This document shows positions 9,801 to 20,359 of a stretch of DNA of 64,000 nt, in pieces. The notes beneath the pieces were generated by a model. It was not told the origin of the DNA and ran no database searches. It saw only the letters and a program-made list of their open reading frames with translations. The stretch lies in assembly GCA_949358305.1 (NCBI GenBank), contig OX442324.1, forward strand, positions 7,847,601 to 7,911,600, written 5' to 3'. The DNA is from Strigamia acuminata (lineage: Eukaryota; Arthropoda; Chilopoda; Geophilomorpha; Linotaeniidae). The position numbers and the translations under genes were made by a program. How positions within the stretch are numbered: position 1 is the stretch's first letter; the number at the start of each line of letters is the position of its first letter.

Positions 9801-11325
9801 TGCTCATTGCTTGGACGCTTGGAAAATAGATATGGCCGAGCCGCTCATGCCAAAGTCTTGCTTCCTCAGGATTAGATGCACTCTTCGTTGTACTTTGTGT
9901 TGAAATAGTTGGCTCTTGTTTCTTCTGTTCGCCAACGTTCGCTCTGTTATTCGCTTTTTGTCGTAACTTCTCAAAGTCCGGCTTCTGGTCGCTTAGCTTG
10001 ATGTAGTACAAACGATCCTTCTTCACGCCTTCCATCAGCTGTCTCTTCCACTGAGGATCGTATATCTTCACCAAGCCCGAGCCAACGGCGACTTTGCATC
10101 GTGCTTCGTCGATGCACGGTCCCGACAACAAATTTCGTCGCATGTCCGGCGCATAATAAACCTTCTTCAATGTGATTGGAATTGTCTCACTTCCAACCAA
10201 ACACATCACGCAAACGTCCCCGACGCCTTGAATCTGAATTAAAGTCTTCTTATCCGCTTGACTTATTGTCCCTGTGGTTTCCTTGAAGTTGAAGAATTGA
10301 TTCCTGTCTTTGCAGAAATGTCCAGTGGCCCCGGTGTCGTAGATCCAACAGTTGTTGGCTGCGCTGCACTGTAACATCTCCTCTTCGCTCAACTCGGTGA
10401 GAAAACCGACATCGAACATGTTTGTGTCCAATTCTTCCGCTGTATTTGTGTTCTGGCTGTTATTCGACGGTAATTGTGCTGTGCAATCCCTTGCCCAGTG
10501 CCCTGGTTGATTGCACCGGAAACACGGCCCCCGTGGTGATGATCCGGTCGCATTTCCTCGGAAATTCCGCGAATTTTTGCCGCCTCGATAATTCGATTTG
10601 CCGCCCCTTTGTCCGCCTCGGTTGTTTTGGCTGCTATTCCCTTGCTGTTGTTGGGATTTAGACGAATTATCATTGCTCTTTGTGCTTGTTCCCATGTTGA
10701 AAGCGTCCGTAATTGGCGCTTGGCCCGAATCTCTGCGTTGTTGCGCGAGTCTGCCCTCCTCGGCGACCAATTCCGCTTCAACCTTTTCCAGTGTGAAATC
10801 CTTATCGTCCCATCGGTAAATACTCTGCACAATTGACTGGTATTCTTGTGGCAGGTATCGGATGAGCTGGAATGCCTGATACAAATTGTCCAAGTCGTGT
10901 TTGACGTCGGCTAATCGCTTTGCTGCATTGCGTATCTTCGCCGCGAATACCCCGATCGTCTCCGTCGCTGGATCGTATTTTAAATTGAAGAATTCGTCCA
11001 ACAGACGTATAATTCTCGCCCTCGAGACCGGTTCGAAGTTAGTTTTCAGCGTATCCCACGCTGTTTTCGCGTCCTCGGTCCCGCTGAGCAATTCGTGGTA
11101 TTGCTCCTCGATGGCGTAGTAAATTAGGCTGAAAGCTCGCCCCTTTCGCAGTTGAAAGTCCGAGCGATCTCGCCAAGACGCTCCCGGTGCCAGGGCTTCT
11201 TGTGTTCCATCGGTGAAGGCCCAACATCCGTGGTGCATCAACAGCACTTTGATTTGCTGCTTCCACGTATCGTAGTTCGTCCTATTCAAAAGTGTAATCT
11301 TCCGGTCGAGTTTTTCCGTGTCCAT
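6853..11325 (-). CDS. Copia-B Gag-Pol polyprotein
   Basis: This is an intact copia polyprotein of 1490 residues if it starts at the ATG at 11325-11323, where MDTEKLDRKITLLNRTNYDTW fits the family's N-terminus. The frame is open another 29 codons upstream to 11412. Counting from 11412, the zinc knuckle CFRCNQPGHWARDC is at residues 297-310 and the protease motif DTGA at 359-362. The GAG-pre-integrase motif LWHERLGHIYFPSV follows, then the integrase core (LLHMDVCGAF, IRTDNGMEF) and RT (QADVKCAYLYAKL and YVDDIVVFG). RNase H comes last (GYSDSDYANN, STMEAEYVAL, KTKHIDIRYHF, HADIFTKSV). The stop is 27 bp before the 3' LTR. No frameshift or nonsense codon is present. Expression would start from the right-hand LTR. 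Confidence 0.95.
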   Translation of the reverse strand: MDTEKLDRKITLLNRTNYDTWKQQIKVLLMHHGCWAFTDGTQEALAPGASWRDRSDFQLRKGRAFSLIYYAIEEQYHELLSGTEDAKTAWDTLKTNFEPVSRARIIRLLDEFFNLKYDPATETIGVFAAKIRNAAKRLADVKHDLDNLYQAFQLIRYLPQEYQSIVQSIYRWDDKDFTLEKVEAELVAEEGRLAQQRRDSGQAPITDAFNMGTSTKSNDNSSKSQQQQGNSSQNNRGGQRGGKSNYRGGKNSRNFRGNATGSSPRGPCFRCNQPGHWARDCTAQLPSNNSQNTNTAEELDTNMFDVGFLTELSEEEMLQCSAANNCWIYDTGATGHFCKDRNQFFNFKETTGTISQADKKTLIQIQGVGDVCVMCLVGSETIPITLKKVYYAPDMRRNLLSGPCIDEARCKVAVGSGLVKIYDPQWKRQLMEGVKKDRLYYIKLSDQKPDFEKLRQKANNRANVGEQKKQEPTISTQSTTKSASNPEEARLWHERLGHIYFPSVQAMSKGGAVIGLPVLDVPITQCDVCTLAKKKAIPHKSLPGIRSTEPLQLLHMDVCGAFSTPTLSGNIYFLTITDDFSRYSTVYLMKKKDEVFDIFQKHVKRIERLLGKSVLAIRTDNGMEFCSNKFGEYLQGLGIAHERTNAYTPVQNGVSERLNQTLANGMRALVYDAGLEHRFWGEAILTFNYLRNRIAKLNSDKTPMELYYGRKPSLRHLRKFGSLCFVQKRIRDGKIDNKSLHGIMLGYSRITKGYRVWLPEFSKVIETSDVKFVESRRGVEGVLGLPEKYTTYIDNLDDNMDNDSDRQYYSDEDVRPPLPPPVPVKKKEDPQLELPPVKLKFRLPDDKLHHNLPEVKLLGTSPQPGQGLLNPVPTIPALVWKKTEKVRPTGQRDIEYTIEGYDKPKLRSIPDVKRYCTDHNLRVPEHLFEDKRKKKPSESNTTTDSLDVDFDDININFEANHLEVHVPVRYEEIATLPEKDEWRQAMNDEIDTMHEREVWELVPPPPNTKIVGCRWIYTTKQNEEGEIARYKARLVAQGFSQVYGESYEETFSPVVDFSIVRFMFTLLVCMLKWSYIQADVKCAYLYAKLHKTVYMRQPKGFIIEGKENYVCRLLRAIYGLHQSGREWGIELEETLLKLGLEHVNWCNCVYKYGDIAYLIVYVDDIVVFGKQYEDAMKILNMIGTQFDLVILGQTKKLLGVEFHSHKQQLVLHQRSYVNKVLLKFKNHLEHVKIRSQPMTKATVLTKRDCPDTIDEFKVMEGIPYRSLLGCLAFIASRTRPDMTYAVNILSQFQSNPGWDHWIALLDLLSYLRTTRNHGLMLFPNDRIEVIGYSDSDYANNRDDRISVGGTLVTLGSTPIYWRTFKQRNVTLSTMEAEYVALTETVKDYIWIVRVLHEISPELAGRFSHYVMCDNISAVDFTKSCVENRKTKHIDIRYHFIRELVKRDNLLIVHVGTKSNHADIFTKSVDKADLVKFCDRFLVDLSILRAQ

Positions 11326-12107
11326 TGTGAATTTAGTGTCCAACGCTCCAGAAACACAGCAAAAACACACACAAGATTGCTCAAAAACACTTTGAAATAC
11401 TGGTAATCGCAACTGGGTGCAGTGTTGCGATGTTAGTTCGCTCTTAATACTATGTTAGTGTATCCTAGTAACAACACTAAGCTAATAATGGTATTCAACA
11501 ATATATTCGAAAATAAAACGAAATAAACGAAATAAAGAGTTCATATATGTTGGCTTCCTGCTGCAGACTATCCACTTGTTTCGTACTGACAGCTTTGAGT
11601 CACACTTCACGTGTGGTTGAGAAAAAAACGTCGTATTGTTGATTTTCCCTCGTTTTTCCGTCTTTTTCGCCTCGAAAAATTCAGTTCCTTCGAGAATTTT
11701 CTCGTTTTTGGCAATTCCCGTTCGTTTATTGCTCGTTCACACTTCCCGTGTGGTTGTCGAGCGTCGTCGTCCTTGCGTATTTGTCGTCGAGTTGTTTTCT
11801 CGGCGAAAATTAACGCCACGTCGACGTTACGTATCGCGCCTCGCGATATTCGGAAAATCGTCCGAAAATGGCCAAAATAAACGTATTAAATAAATGTTCT
11901 ATAATGTTCGAACCCAATTAATGATCCTGTGTCGCTTGATGACCAATAATCGCTTGTAGAACCGTGGATCCTTGGCATAAGCACAGGTTGATTCCATTCC
12001 TCATGGACGCCGCCATCTTGGATTTTGAGGAGAAACGCCCACTTTTTCACCTGTGGTTGCTTTGAAATGTTTTCAAACACTCTAGCTGTTTTTCCCACGT
12101 TGTTTGT
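11326..12107 (-). other. Copia-B 5' leader
   Basis: About 0.78 kb of untranslated leader lies between the primer site and the gag ATG. Short open stretches occur here but none resembles a known protein. The sequence is rich in TCG and TTTCG motifs, like the leaders of Copia-D and Copia-F. I see no further defined element. Confidence 0.6.
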
Positions 12108-12119
12108 GGCCCATAACCT
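12108..12119 (-). other. Copia-B primer-binding site, internal iMet type
   Basis: On the element strand the LTR end is followed by AGGTTATGGGCC. This complements the anticodon-arm stretch GGCCCATAACC of initiator tRNA-Met rather than its 3' CCA end. It is the half-tRNA priming arrangement known from Drosophila copia. The other copia elements in this window use the tRNA 3' end. Confidence 0.75.
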
Positions 12120-12438
12120 TGTTGAATAGTGTTGCAAACTTCTGCAAATAGTGACAAATGTAGTGGATTGGAAAAACACATCAGGTGAAAGAAAGAGACA
12201 TCATGTTAACAGGTGAGAACCAAAACATCAAGTGATCTTTATTGATTGGTCACATGACCTCAATGCAATCAGCGCCACCTGTAGGCAGCATACAGACACT
12301 GTATGTAAACAAACATTGCGATCACTCGCGTTGGCCAAACACATACACTAACACTTAGCTACATGATAATACGCAAAGATATATATATACACATGTTGTA
12401 AAAAGTGATTGCCTAACAATATACATTATATCTTAACA
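12120..12438 (-). repeat. Copia-B 5' LTR
   Basis: 319 bp, the partner of 6508-6826. On the element strand it starts TGTTAAGATATAATG and contains an alternating TATATATATA run (top strand about 12380-12389). It is followed outside by the TSD TATGC. Confidence 0.95.
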
Positions 12439-13246
12439 TATGCCACAAACCGGTGACATCCTTGACAGCAGTCGGATTGGCGATGATCTTCTTTTGTGAT
12501 CGGGAATTGCCACCAAGCGGAGGAAAGGCGTTCATGGGTGGGATGGATTGCAGTGTACTTGCATAGGATGGGAGGTTTGGTGGATGAGTGTTGATAGGAG
12601 CAGGAAGAGGGATTGGAGAAATCGGAGGAAGAGTTTGAGTAGCTGGGATAGGGACTTGTTTGGTAGGCTTCACGGGTTCAGTGGCCAGCATATTGATTCG
12701 AAAGTCCGTTATCTCTTTCTCCTTCTTCTGCTTTCCCTGCTTCGATTGAGGAATGATGGGAAAGTCCTGCTCTGTGGTAACAAGTGTCTGAGGAAGAGGA
12801 ACAGTTTGTTGCGGCGTTGGAGAAACGGTCGTCGCAAATGTCGGAGTCGAACACAAACCGTCCACATAATATAATCCACCTCTTTCCTTGGCACGGATAA
12901 GAGGACTGCGAATGTCTGATTGATATAAGTGGATCTCGCTATTAAAGATGTGAATATGATGGCGAGCCTTGTCTATTTTTGAGACTGAAACTAAGTTCGC
13001 TTCAAAATTCGACGCGTATAAGACATTTGTTAGGTTCACGGTACAGCGGGTCTTATCAATGGCTAACAGAAGTCGGACGGTTCCCTTACCTGTTACTTGG
13101 GACTTCCCCTGCCCGAATTCGATATTGAAGGGAATGCAATCGGCGAAATCGGTGAACCAGGCACGGACATGCGAAACATGGTCTGTGGCACCGCAGTCCA
13201 GTATCCACTCGTTGGATTGCATAAAATGGGCGACTGGACGGTGAAT
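12439..13246 (-). pseudogene. Copia-C remnant: protease and linker
   Basis: This is the middle portion of the Copia-C polyprotein. It contains the protease motif WILDCGATDHVSHV (DCGA, as in Copia-D), VTGKGTVRLL, the LVSVSKID segment and the long proline-rich linker before the integrase. It ends at VTGLWH exactly where Copia-B inserted, and resumes in sense at 6507. Upstream it is cut by the solo LTR at 13247. No stop occurs within this piece. Confidence 0.9.
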
Positions 13247-13795
13247 TGTAGCCGAGTAATAGCGCAGATTTGGTGTAAATACACCTGAATGAAGCGTGAA
13301 AACGTAAATTGGCGGGTCCGATTATCGGAATTAACCAGACGAAAATGCGCGCAACCTAATGTTGCTTATATGCGCCATAAACAAGTGGAAAGCACTTATA
13401 AACGCACTGAATAAGTTGCTAATCATGTAAAACAATAAAACGATATGTTTAATTAATATAATGCTTACAGAAAGTATCCTTTTCATAGGAAAATGAAGGC
13501 AATGCGCACATACACCCGTATGGCGCCATCTTGGATTTGGAGATAAGTGTAGTGTTGGCACTCTGGTGCCAATAATTAACATTAAAGTTAAAACATAGGA
13601 CAAATCATATCATAACAGGATAAATCATTTGAGAATAAAGCAAATGTATGGAATTACATACTGAACATCATAGAATTGAATACAATGATCGGATATGAAT
13701 AAATAATAACAAAATCAATTGTTTGATTGATAAATACAACATAAATAGACCGTAAATATTTGATATCGATTCTATACACGGTCTTTAGACCTACA
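13247..13795 (-). repeat. Solo LTR, Copia-D-related
   Basis: A 549-bp LTR, top strand TGTAGCCGAG...TTTAGACCTACA, flanked by the 5-bp TSD TGAAT (13242-13246 and 13796-13800). It aligns along its length with the Copia-D LTR (GCGCCAT, GGTGCCAATAATT and GGAATTACAT blocks) but is clearly diverged. It splits Copia-C between APQV and the PVAHFMQSNEW segment. The solo state indicates LTR-LTR recombination after insertion. Confidence 0.92.
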
Positions 13796-14262
13796 TGAAT
13801 AACTTGCGGTGCATTGACGAAAAATGTCCCCTCTCGATGCGGATGGGAACTTTCGCGGGGCCAGTTGGAATTCGATTTCGTAGCCGCGTTCTTGTTTCGT
13901 CGTCGACTCTTGCTGCGTGACGAGCGCTGCACTGAAACCATTGGCTGATTCGGATTTTGACTACGTGGGAGCGGGCAGCGATTGGCATAGTGCCCCAATT
14001 GGTCGCAATTGAAACACTTAATGGTCGAAATATCTCGAGGGCCAGATTTATTGCGTTGACGGAATTGTCCTTTAGCAGAAGCATGAGCCGTCGATTGAGT
14101 TGACCCGAGTAATCCAGTCGATTTTAAGCGTAAATGTTCGGAAATTAATTGCTCGGCCACTAATGTGGGTGTAAACTGTAGATCCGGCCAATGATAAATG
14201 GCAAATGTTGCCTGTGCGTATTCTGGCGGCAAACACTTCAAATACTGGTACGCTTGATGAAT
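13796..14262 (-). pseudogene. Copia-C remnant: gag C-terminal half
   Basis: Gag sequence reading AYQYLKCLPPEYAQATFAIY, then the zinc knuckle CFNCDQLGHYANRC, then an RSSRSKSRRR basic stretch, matching Copia-D residues from about 152 on. The N-terminal ~150 residues and the 5' LTR are missing. The right end at about 14262 abuts Gypsy-A coding sequence in the opposite orientation. The junction position is accurate to about 8 bp. Confidence 0.88.
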
Positions 14263-14269
14263 TTCTGAA

Positions 14270-14476
14270 GCAGAAAAGCAAGCAGAACTGGAGCATGATC
14301 CACCAATCGAACATCCTCCGTTCGAACTGTTGCCAACTGCTGCTGAAATCATCGCCGCGCAAAGACAGGACCCATGGTCGCGTGAGTTGATATTTTATTT
14401 AAATGCACAGATGCTCCCAGTCGTTCCTGACGAAGCAGCTAAAGTCGTAGCTGACGCGCAAGATTTTGGTATGTAC
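14270..14476 (+). pseudogene. Gypsy-A pol remnant, RNase H-integrase linker
   Basis: The plus-strand reading contains EIIAAQRQDPWSRELIFYL, the segment that lies between RNase H and the integrase zinc finger in Ty3/gypsy polyproteins. It is cut at 14476 by BEL1 and continues in frame from 20913, where the TSD TGTAC is repeated. Everything upstream (gag, protease, RT, RNase H) is absent, replaced by Copia-C in the opposite orientation. Confidence 0.8.
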
Positions 14477-15034
14477 TGTGAAAACCGACAAGTTTTTACG
14501 CGTTTTGATTATTATTGCCACTGTTTATTTGTTTTTCATGTTGATTATTGAATTTTAATTGTTTTTATAATAATGTGAGATTTTTGATATATTGCTGATT
14601 TTAATTGCTCATTAATGATTTGAATTGATGTGATGTTAGTTTGATTTTGACAAACTATTATTTTATTGTGTTTTATTTGAACCCTTTTGAAATTGTATTT
14701 GTTTAGTTAAAAATAGTTGTTTTTTCACCTTAAACCACTTATCTTTTCCATTCCAAGAATTCACCTACTTTTAAATGTGTAACCAATTATCTTGCGCTCC
14801 CCTTTTGGAGCGCGTCATCTTTTCTCTGTGCGCTTTACTTGTAGCACAGAAATATTAGTCATTTCCTTTTTGTATATTTAATTACCGTTGTTTAAAGAAA
14901 GAATAAAACCAGTCTTGAAGAAGTTTTGAACCAACAAGTCGACTTTTTTATTTCTCAAAGATCTACATTTTAATTTGAAATAGTTATTGTTATTCAGGGA
15001 ACTAATTATCCGCAATACCTTATTGCATTTCAAA
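14477..15034 (+). repeat. BEL1 5' LTR
   Basis: 558 bp beginning TGTGAAAACCGACAAG and ending near GCATTTCAA. An AATAAA signal occurs at about 14901. It differs from the right LTR at the start (ACAAG against ACACG) and near its end (CAAAGATC against CAAAAATC). Confidence 0.93.
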
Positions 15035-15036
15035 TT

Positions 15037-15054
15037 TGGTGCCGAAACCCGGGA
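15037..15054 (+). other. BEL1 primer-binding site (tRNA-Phe)
   Basis: TGGTGCCGAAACCCGGGA is the exact 18-nt complement of the 3' end of a standard eukaryotic tRNA-Phe, including CCA. It lies 2 bp inside the LTR. Confidence 0.9.
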
Positions 15055-15098
15055 AAACATCTAAGTAATTCCCTACATCATACGCTACATCATACAAA

Positions 15099-18000
15099 AT
15101 GGTGCGCGTATACGAGATAAAGAGACGAGCGCTCACGACGGCCATTACTGCTGCCAACGCCCTGATGACCACTATCACCACGGGAGTCAACAACGCAGCC
15201 CTATTGTCGAAGGACGAACTCGCCCTTTGGTCGCAACAACTCGACCAAAAAATGTTGAGAGCACAAAAGTCGTTTGAAGTCAGTTTGGAGCAAGCCAAGT
15301 CGGAACACGAGATCGATGAAACAATGGGCGATATGGATGCAGTGGAAGACAGAGCAGCCGCTACAAAGGCAACGATAGACAGGTACATTCGATTAAATTA
15401 CCCACCTGTTCCACCTGTAGTCGAGGCTCCGCTACCAGCACCCACGCCGATTGACCACGACGCGCTCGTCGCCGCCGTGACCGCCGCTGTGACCGCCACC
15501 GCTCGAGCCACTCCGCCGCCCGTAATCCACCAAAACGTAAGAAGAAAACCGCTAGAAATTCCGAGGTTCGACGGGAAACGACCCGAGGACTGGGGGGGTT
15601 TCTGGAAGACCTTTTGCGTGCAGGTTGCGGACGACGCGACGCTCGACGAGGAACAAAAACTGCTGCACTTGCGCGCTCACCTGCTCGGCGACGCAATGGA
15701 GGAAATTAGAACACTCGAAATAAACGCCGCTAACTACGCCGTGGCTGTAAACCGACTGACGAAAAAATACTGTGATCGGGCAGTGTTGGAAAACAGGTTT
15801 TTGTCTAACTTGTTAAATTTGCCAATTATTAGCAGTGAACGAGACATTGTTGGACTACAAAAGCTGCACCGACACGTGGAAATAAACGTGGAAAACCTGT
15901 CAAATATCGAGGTCCCGCTCGTAGAAATTCAGCGCATGCTGTTTCCCGTCTTAGCCGCAGCCATTCCAAGAACCGTGATGCGCAAATACGATGACGACTG
16001 CGACGGCGAACGATCGGTAATAAGATTAATGTCGTGGGTACGAGAATTTTTGTTGAAGGAAAATCGCTACGAAATGATGATAAGCCAACAGAAAACGATC
16101 AAAACACCCACGCCAACTGATCTACACAAAAGCAGCGGAGATTCGAAGGGGAAGCCACATCGACGCAGAAGAGGAGCCAAGGAGAGTTCCGTCAACTCAC
16201 TCTCAGTGGTAACAAATAAATGTCAATTTTGTTCTTCCAATGAACACAGCAGAAAAACGTGCCCACTCACGGTGGAAGAGCGGAGGAAGAAAATTCAATC
16301 TCAAGGAACCTGCATGAGATGTTTAGGCAGAACGCCCCATAAAACAGAGGATTGCCGCACCACCATGAAGTGTTTCCGATGCGACGGGCTGCATCACACT
16401 CAAGTCTGCGATCAACCACGAGTCAACCCAATCGACAACACTGCGTCAAAAACACACGCTTCTGCCGTCGTGAGTAGAAACAATCGAAAATACGAGTTTT
16501 TAATGGTGATGATGGTGAACGTGATTGGTGAAAAAATGACAAAACCAGCCGTGTGCTACGTCGATGGCGGAGCACAACGGACATTTATAAGAACTGACCT
16601 GTCGAGAAAACTAAATCTAAAAATTATAGGAACCGAGCAAATGACTTTATCCGTGTTTGGTCGCGAGCCGACGACTGGAGTCCACAACAAGATGGAATTG
16701 ACTCTCACTCCAACACACGCCGAGACACCTCGCATCACAATCGAAGCCGTAGAGATCTCACACGTGACGTCAACACCCTGCGAAGTCCCAAATGAATACT
16801 TGAACAGGAAATTGGAAGAGAAAGGAGTCCAAGTGGCGTGCAAACAAGTGGCCCTACATTCCGACGAAGTGGATCTGCTGATCGGTGTCGACAATTACTG
16901 GAAAATTACAACAAAAAGAACAGAATTCATCGAAGACAACCTGATAGCGGTCAACACAAATTTTGGGTGGACACTGCATGGGCAAACGACCAATGGCGTC
17001 CACATCTTGGCGTCAACAGTAAGAACAAATCGAATAACTCTCGTACGATCCACAGACGACATCATGAGGAAACTCTGGGAATTGGAGGCCATCGGAATCC
17101 AACACGAGTCAATGGCGGACACGGACGAAGCTGAAGTTCTGCGCAAATTTGACGAATCAATTCGATGGACAGGAAAGAATTATTCAGTGGCGCTGCCGTG
17201 GATCGTCGACAGCAACGAACTCGAAGACAATTTTGCAATTGCCGAACAACGCTTCTTAAACCTGCTCAGAAAATTCCGACGACAGCCCAACTTATATTTG
17301 GAGTATAAGAAGGTCATCGAGGAACAGCTAGAACAAGGCATCGTTGAAGAAGTGACTGGAGACACGTCCAACCCAATTTATTACATGCCACACAGGCCAA
17401 TAATAAAAGAAGAGCGAGTTACAACAAAACTGAGGATTGTGTTCGACGCGTCAGCCCATCGAAAGGGGCAGCTATTGCCTGTCCAAAGGTATAAACTTTT
17501 TGCCGTCCCTAATCGTTGTATTGATGAAATTTAGACTCCGAAAAATCGCTGAGACGTCGGATATTCGCAAGGCGTTCCACATGATCGAAATTGAAGTAAA
17601 GGATTGAGACGTAACACGTTTTCTGTGGGTTTGCGCAGACTGGGACGGAACGGGACGAGCCAAAATTCGAGTACTACGCCAAACACGCGTTCTCTTCGGC
17701 GCAGCGCCCAGCCCTTTCCTTTTAAATGCGACCATCAAACGCCACATCAAGATCTACCAAGACAAATATCCCGCCACATACGAATTACTTTGTCGATTCT
17801 TATACGTGGACGATTTGATCACGTCGGTGGACGACATTGACCAGGCAGTGAGGACATTCGAACAAGCTCGTGAAATGCTCTCATCAGCCGGCATGCAACT
17901 GGTAAAATGGCAGACTAATTCTCCTGAACTACGCGAAATATTCAGAAAAGAAGATCCTGCAGATGCAAAGGTGACATCAAATGAAGAATCCAAAGTGCTG

Positions 18001-20359
18001 GGACTGAAATGGGATCCAACTTCAGACAAGCTGAGTCTACAAATCGAAAATATATCGAGCGTGGACAGCACAACAGTGACGAAAAGAGAAGTAGTCCAAA
18101 TCTCCGCCCAGATATTTGACCCACTCGGATTCGTCACGCCATTCACTGTCACTGCAAGAATCTTTTTCCAATCACTTTGGCTGAGAAAATTGGAATGGGA
18201 TGAAAAATTGGATGATGTTCTTAGACTCAACTGGCTTAAATGGCCAGAACAAATTCCAAAATTAAGTGAATTCCAAATTCCAAGATGGCTGGGAGTGAAA
18301 AATGAAATGAATTGCGAGATCCATATATTTTCCGATGCAAGCCCCAAGGCGTACGGTGCTGTCGCCTACATTCAAGACACCACGGAAGACTTAATCAATT
18401 CCTTTTTTATTTTTTCTAAATGTAGGGTGGCACCAGTCAAGCCATTAACATTGCCAAAATTGGAACTAATGGGAGCTTTGGTAGCAGTCCGCATGGCCGA
18501 CCAAATTAAAGAAGTGACAAGATGCCGTGAAATTCATTACTGGACCGACTCCCAAATATGCATACATTGGATCCGCAACACAGCTAAAAGGCCGCCAACA
18601 TTTATACAGAACAGAGTGCTGGAGATCCGAGAAAAGTCAAAAATCGACAATTGGCGTCACGTACCGGGCATCGACAATCCTGCTGACCGCTTGACACGCG
18701 GCCTGATGGTCGACGAATTGATGACCGACCAGCTGTGGTGGAACGGACCGGATTGGATGCGAGGTCCTCGTGACGATTGGCCGAATTCGAACGTGGAAAT
18801 TGCAGACGAGTCGGACGAGGACGACATCGAGACTCACATCGAATCCCTCCAAATCATTAATACTGAATTTATTTTCTCCAAATTTAGCTCGTTCAGTCGA
18901 TTACGACGGGTCACGGCTTGGATGCTGAGATTCGCCGCCAATACACGAACTGTCGACGTCTCAAATAAGATTCGAGGACCATTGACCGTCGTCGAACTCA
19001 AACAGGCCGAGACGACGCTGATCCGAGCTGCACAAAGAGAATGTTACGGGATCGAGATGACACGACTACAAAACGAAAGGCCGTTGACCGACTCGAAACT
19101 GCAAAACTTAAACGTTTATCTAGACGTTTCTGGCGTGCTCAAATTGGACACTCGACTCAGGAACTCCAAAGACACCATCACTGCAAACTCCCCCGTGCTT
19201 CTCCCGTCCGATCATGCACTCACTAAATTGATTTTGTCGTTTTCACATTCTCAGGTTTTCCATTGCGGTTTGACAGCTACCTTGGCATATTTCCGTCAGA
19301 ATTACTGGACGCCAGCCGCAAGGAGAACTTTGAAAACGATTCTAAGTAAATGTGTGACTTGCAAGAGAATAAATGGACGATTGATGAGAGAAGTGCCCGG
19401 ACAACTACCTTTTGATCGAGTATCACAGTGCAGCCCATTCGCCATTACCGGAGTCGATTTCGCAGGCCCAATCATCGTACGTGGAAGGAAGACCAAAGCA
19501 TACATCGCCCTCTTCACTTGCGCCAATGTCCGAGCAGTACACTTGGAACTGATTCCGTCACTTACCACCTCGGATTTCGTAGGCGTGCTGGAACGCTTCA
19601 TCAGCCGACGAGGGATGCCTAGGACCATCTACAGTGACAACGGGACGACGTTCCATCGTACAAACCGCGAACTGAACGCTCTGCTGCAAAATACGAAAGA
19701 CGATTCCGTGCGTAATTTTCTAACTCAAAAGGGAATTGAGTGGAAATTTATTGTTGAGAATGCTCCTTGGTGGGGGGGATTTTGGGAGAGGATGATTCAA
19801 ACTGTCAAATCTTGTTTAAAAAAAACGATAGGATCAGCCTCTCTCAACTTCTTTCAATTGGAAACTTTACTCACTCAGGTAGAAGCAATCATCAACAAAA
19901 GACCTATCACTTACATCTATGACGCGCCAAAACGAACCCGAAGCGCTCACACCGGCCCATTTTTTGACGGGGACCAACCTTACAAGTTTGCCATCTGCTG
20001 AAGACGCTGCCTCGAACGAACCGACTCAGCAGTCATTTATCCACCAATGGAAGAGACGCCAAAGCATCTTGATGGACTTTTGGCGACGATGGTCTCGTGA
20101 GTATTTGGTCGACTTAAAGAGACAAGTGGGAAAACCAAATACTTGCCAACTTCAAGCGGGAGATGTAGTGTTGGTGGAAGATTTACTAAAATCTAGAATC
20201 AATTGGAAAATGGCACGCGTCGTCAGCATACACCCCAGTAAGGATGGTGTGGCACGTTCATGCGAACTTTTAATGCCTAATGGTAATAAATTTAGGCGAC
20301 CTATTCAACGTTTGATAAAAATGGAGATTCACCCCAGTCCTGTGCCGCCGGCAGTGTGA
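15099..20359 (+). pseudogene. BEL1 Gag-Pol, frame-broken
   Basis: A BEL/Pao polyprotein starting at ATG 15099 (MVRVYEIKRRAL). Seen in order are the DUF1759-type gag core (LEIPRFDGKRPEDWGGFWKT), three zinc knuckles (CQFCSSNEHSRKTC, CMRCLGRTPHKTEDC, CFRCDGLHHTQVC), the protease with VDGGAQRTFI, RT with FLYVDDLITS, and RNase H / Pao domain ([14 protein letters not shown]). The integrase zinc finger (CGLTATLAYF...CVTCKR), its core (GVDFAGPIIV, YSDNGTTF, WWGGFWERM) and a DUF5641-like end (WRRWSREYL) follow. A ~10-nt deletion near 17468-17475 shifts frame, TGA at 17605-17607 is nonsense, and one extra base near 19930 shifts frame again. The stop (20357-20359) lies inside the 3' LTR. Confidence 0.92.

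Larger units (their letters stand above)
6508..12438 (-). mobile_element. Copia-B, complete Ty1/copia element (5.93 kb)
   Basis: This is a full-length element on the minus strand with two 319-bp LTRs (6508-6826 and 12120-12438) in which I see no difference. The 5-bp TSD TATGC lies at 6503-6507 and 12439-12443. It has one uninterrupted gag-pol ORF, a purine tract next to the 3' LTR (complement of 6827-6838) and a primer site next to the 5' LTR. It inserted into the Copia-C remnant inside the GAG-pre-integrase motif, so Copia-C coding sequence resumes on both sides. The intact ORF and matching LTRs point to recent transposition and possible activity. Confidence 0.95.

Noticed and set aside
12413-12438. 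C-terminal residues after GLWH in the 12413-13222 frame
   Set aside because: They are read from the Copia-B LTR after the insertion point and do not belong to Copia-C.
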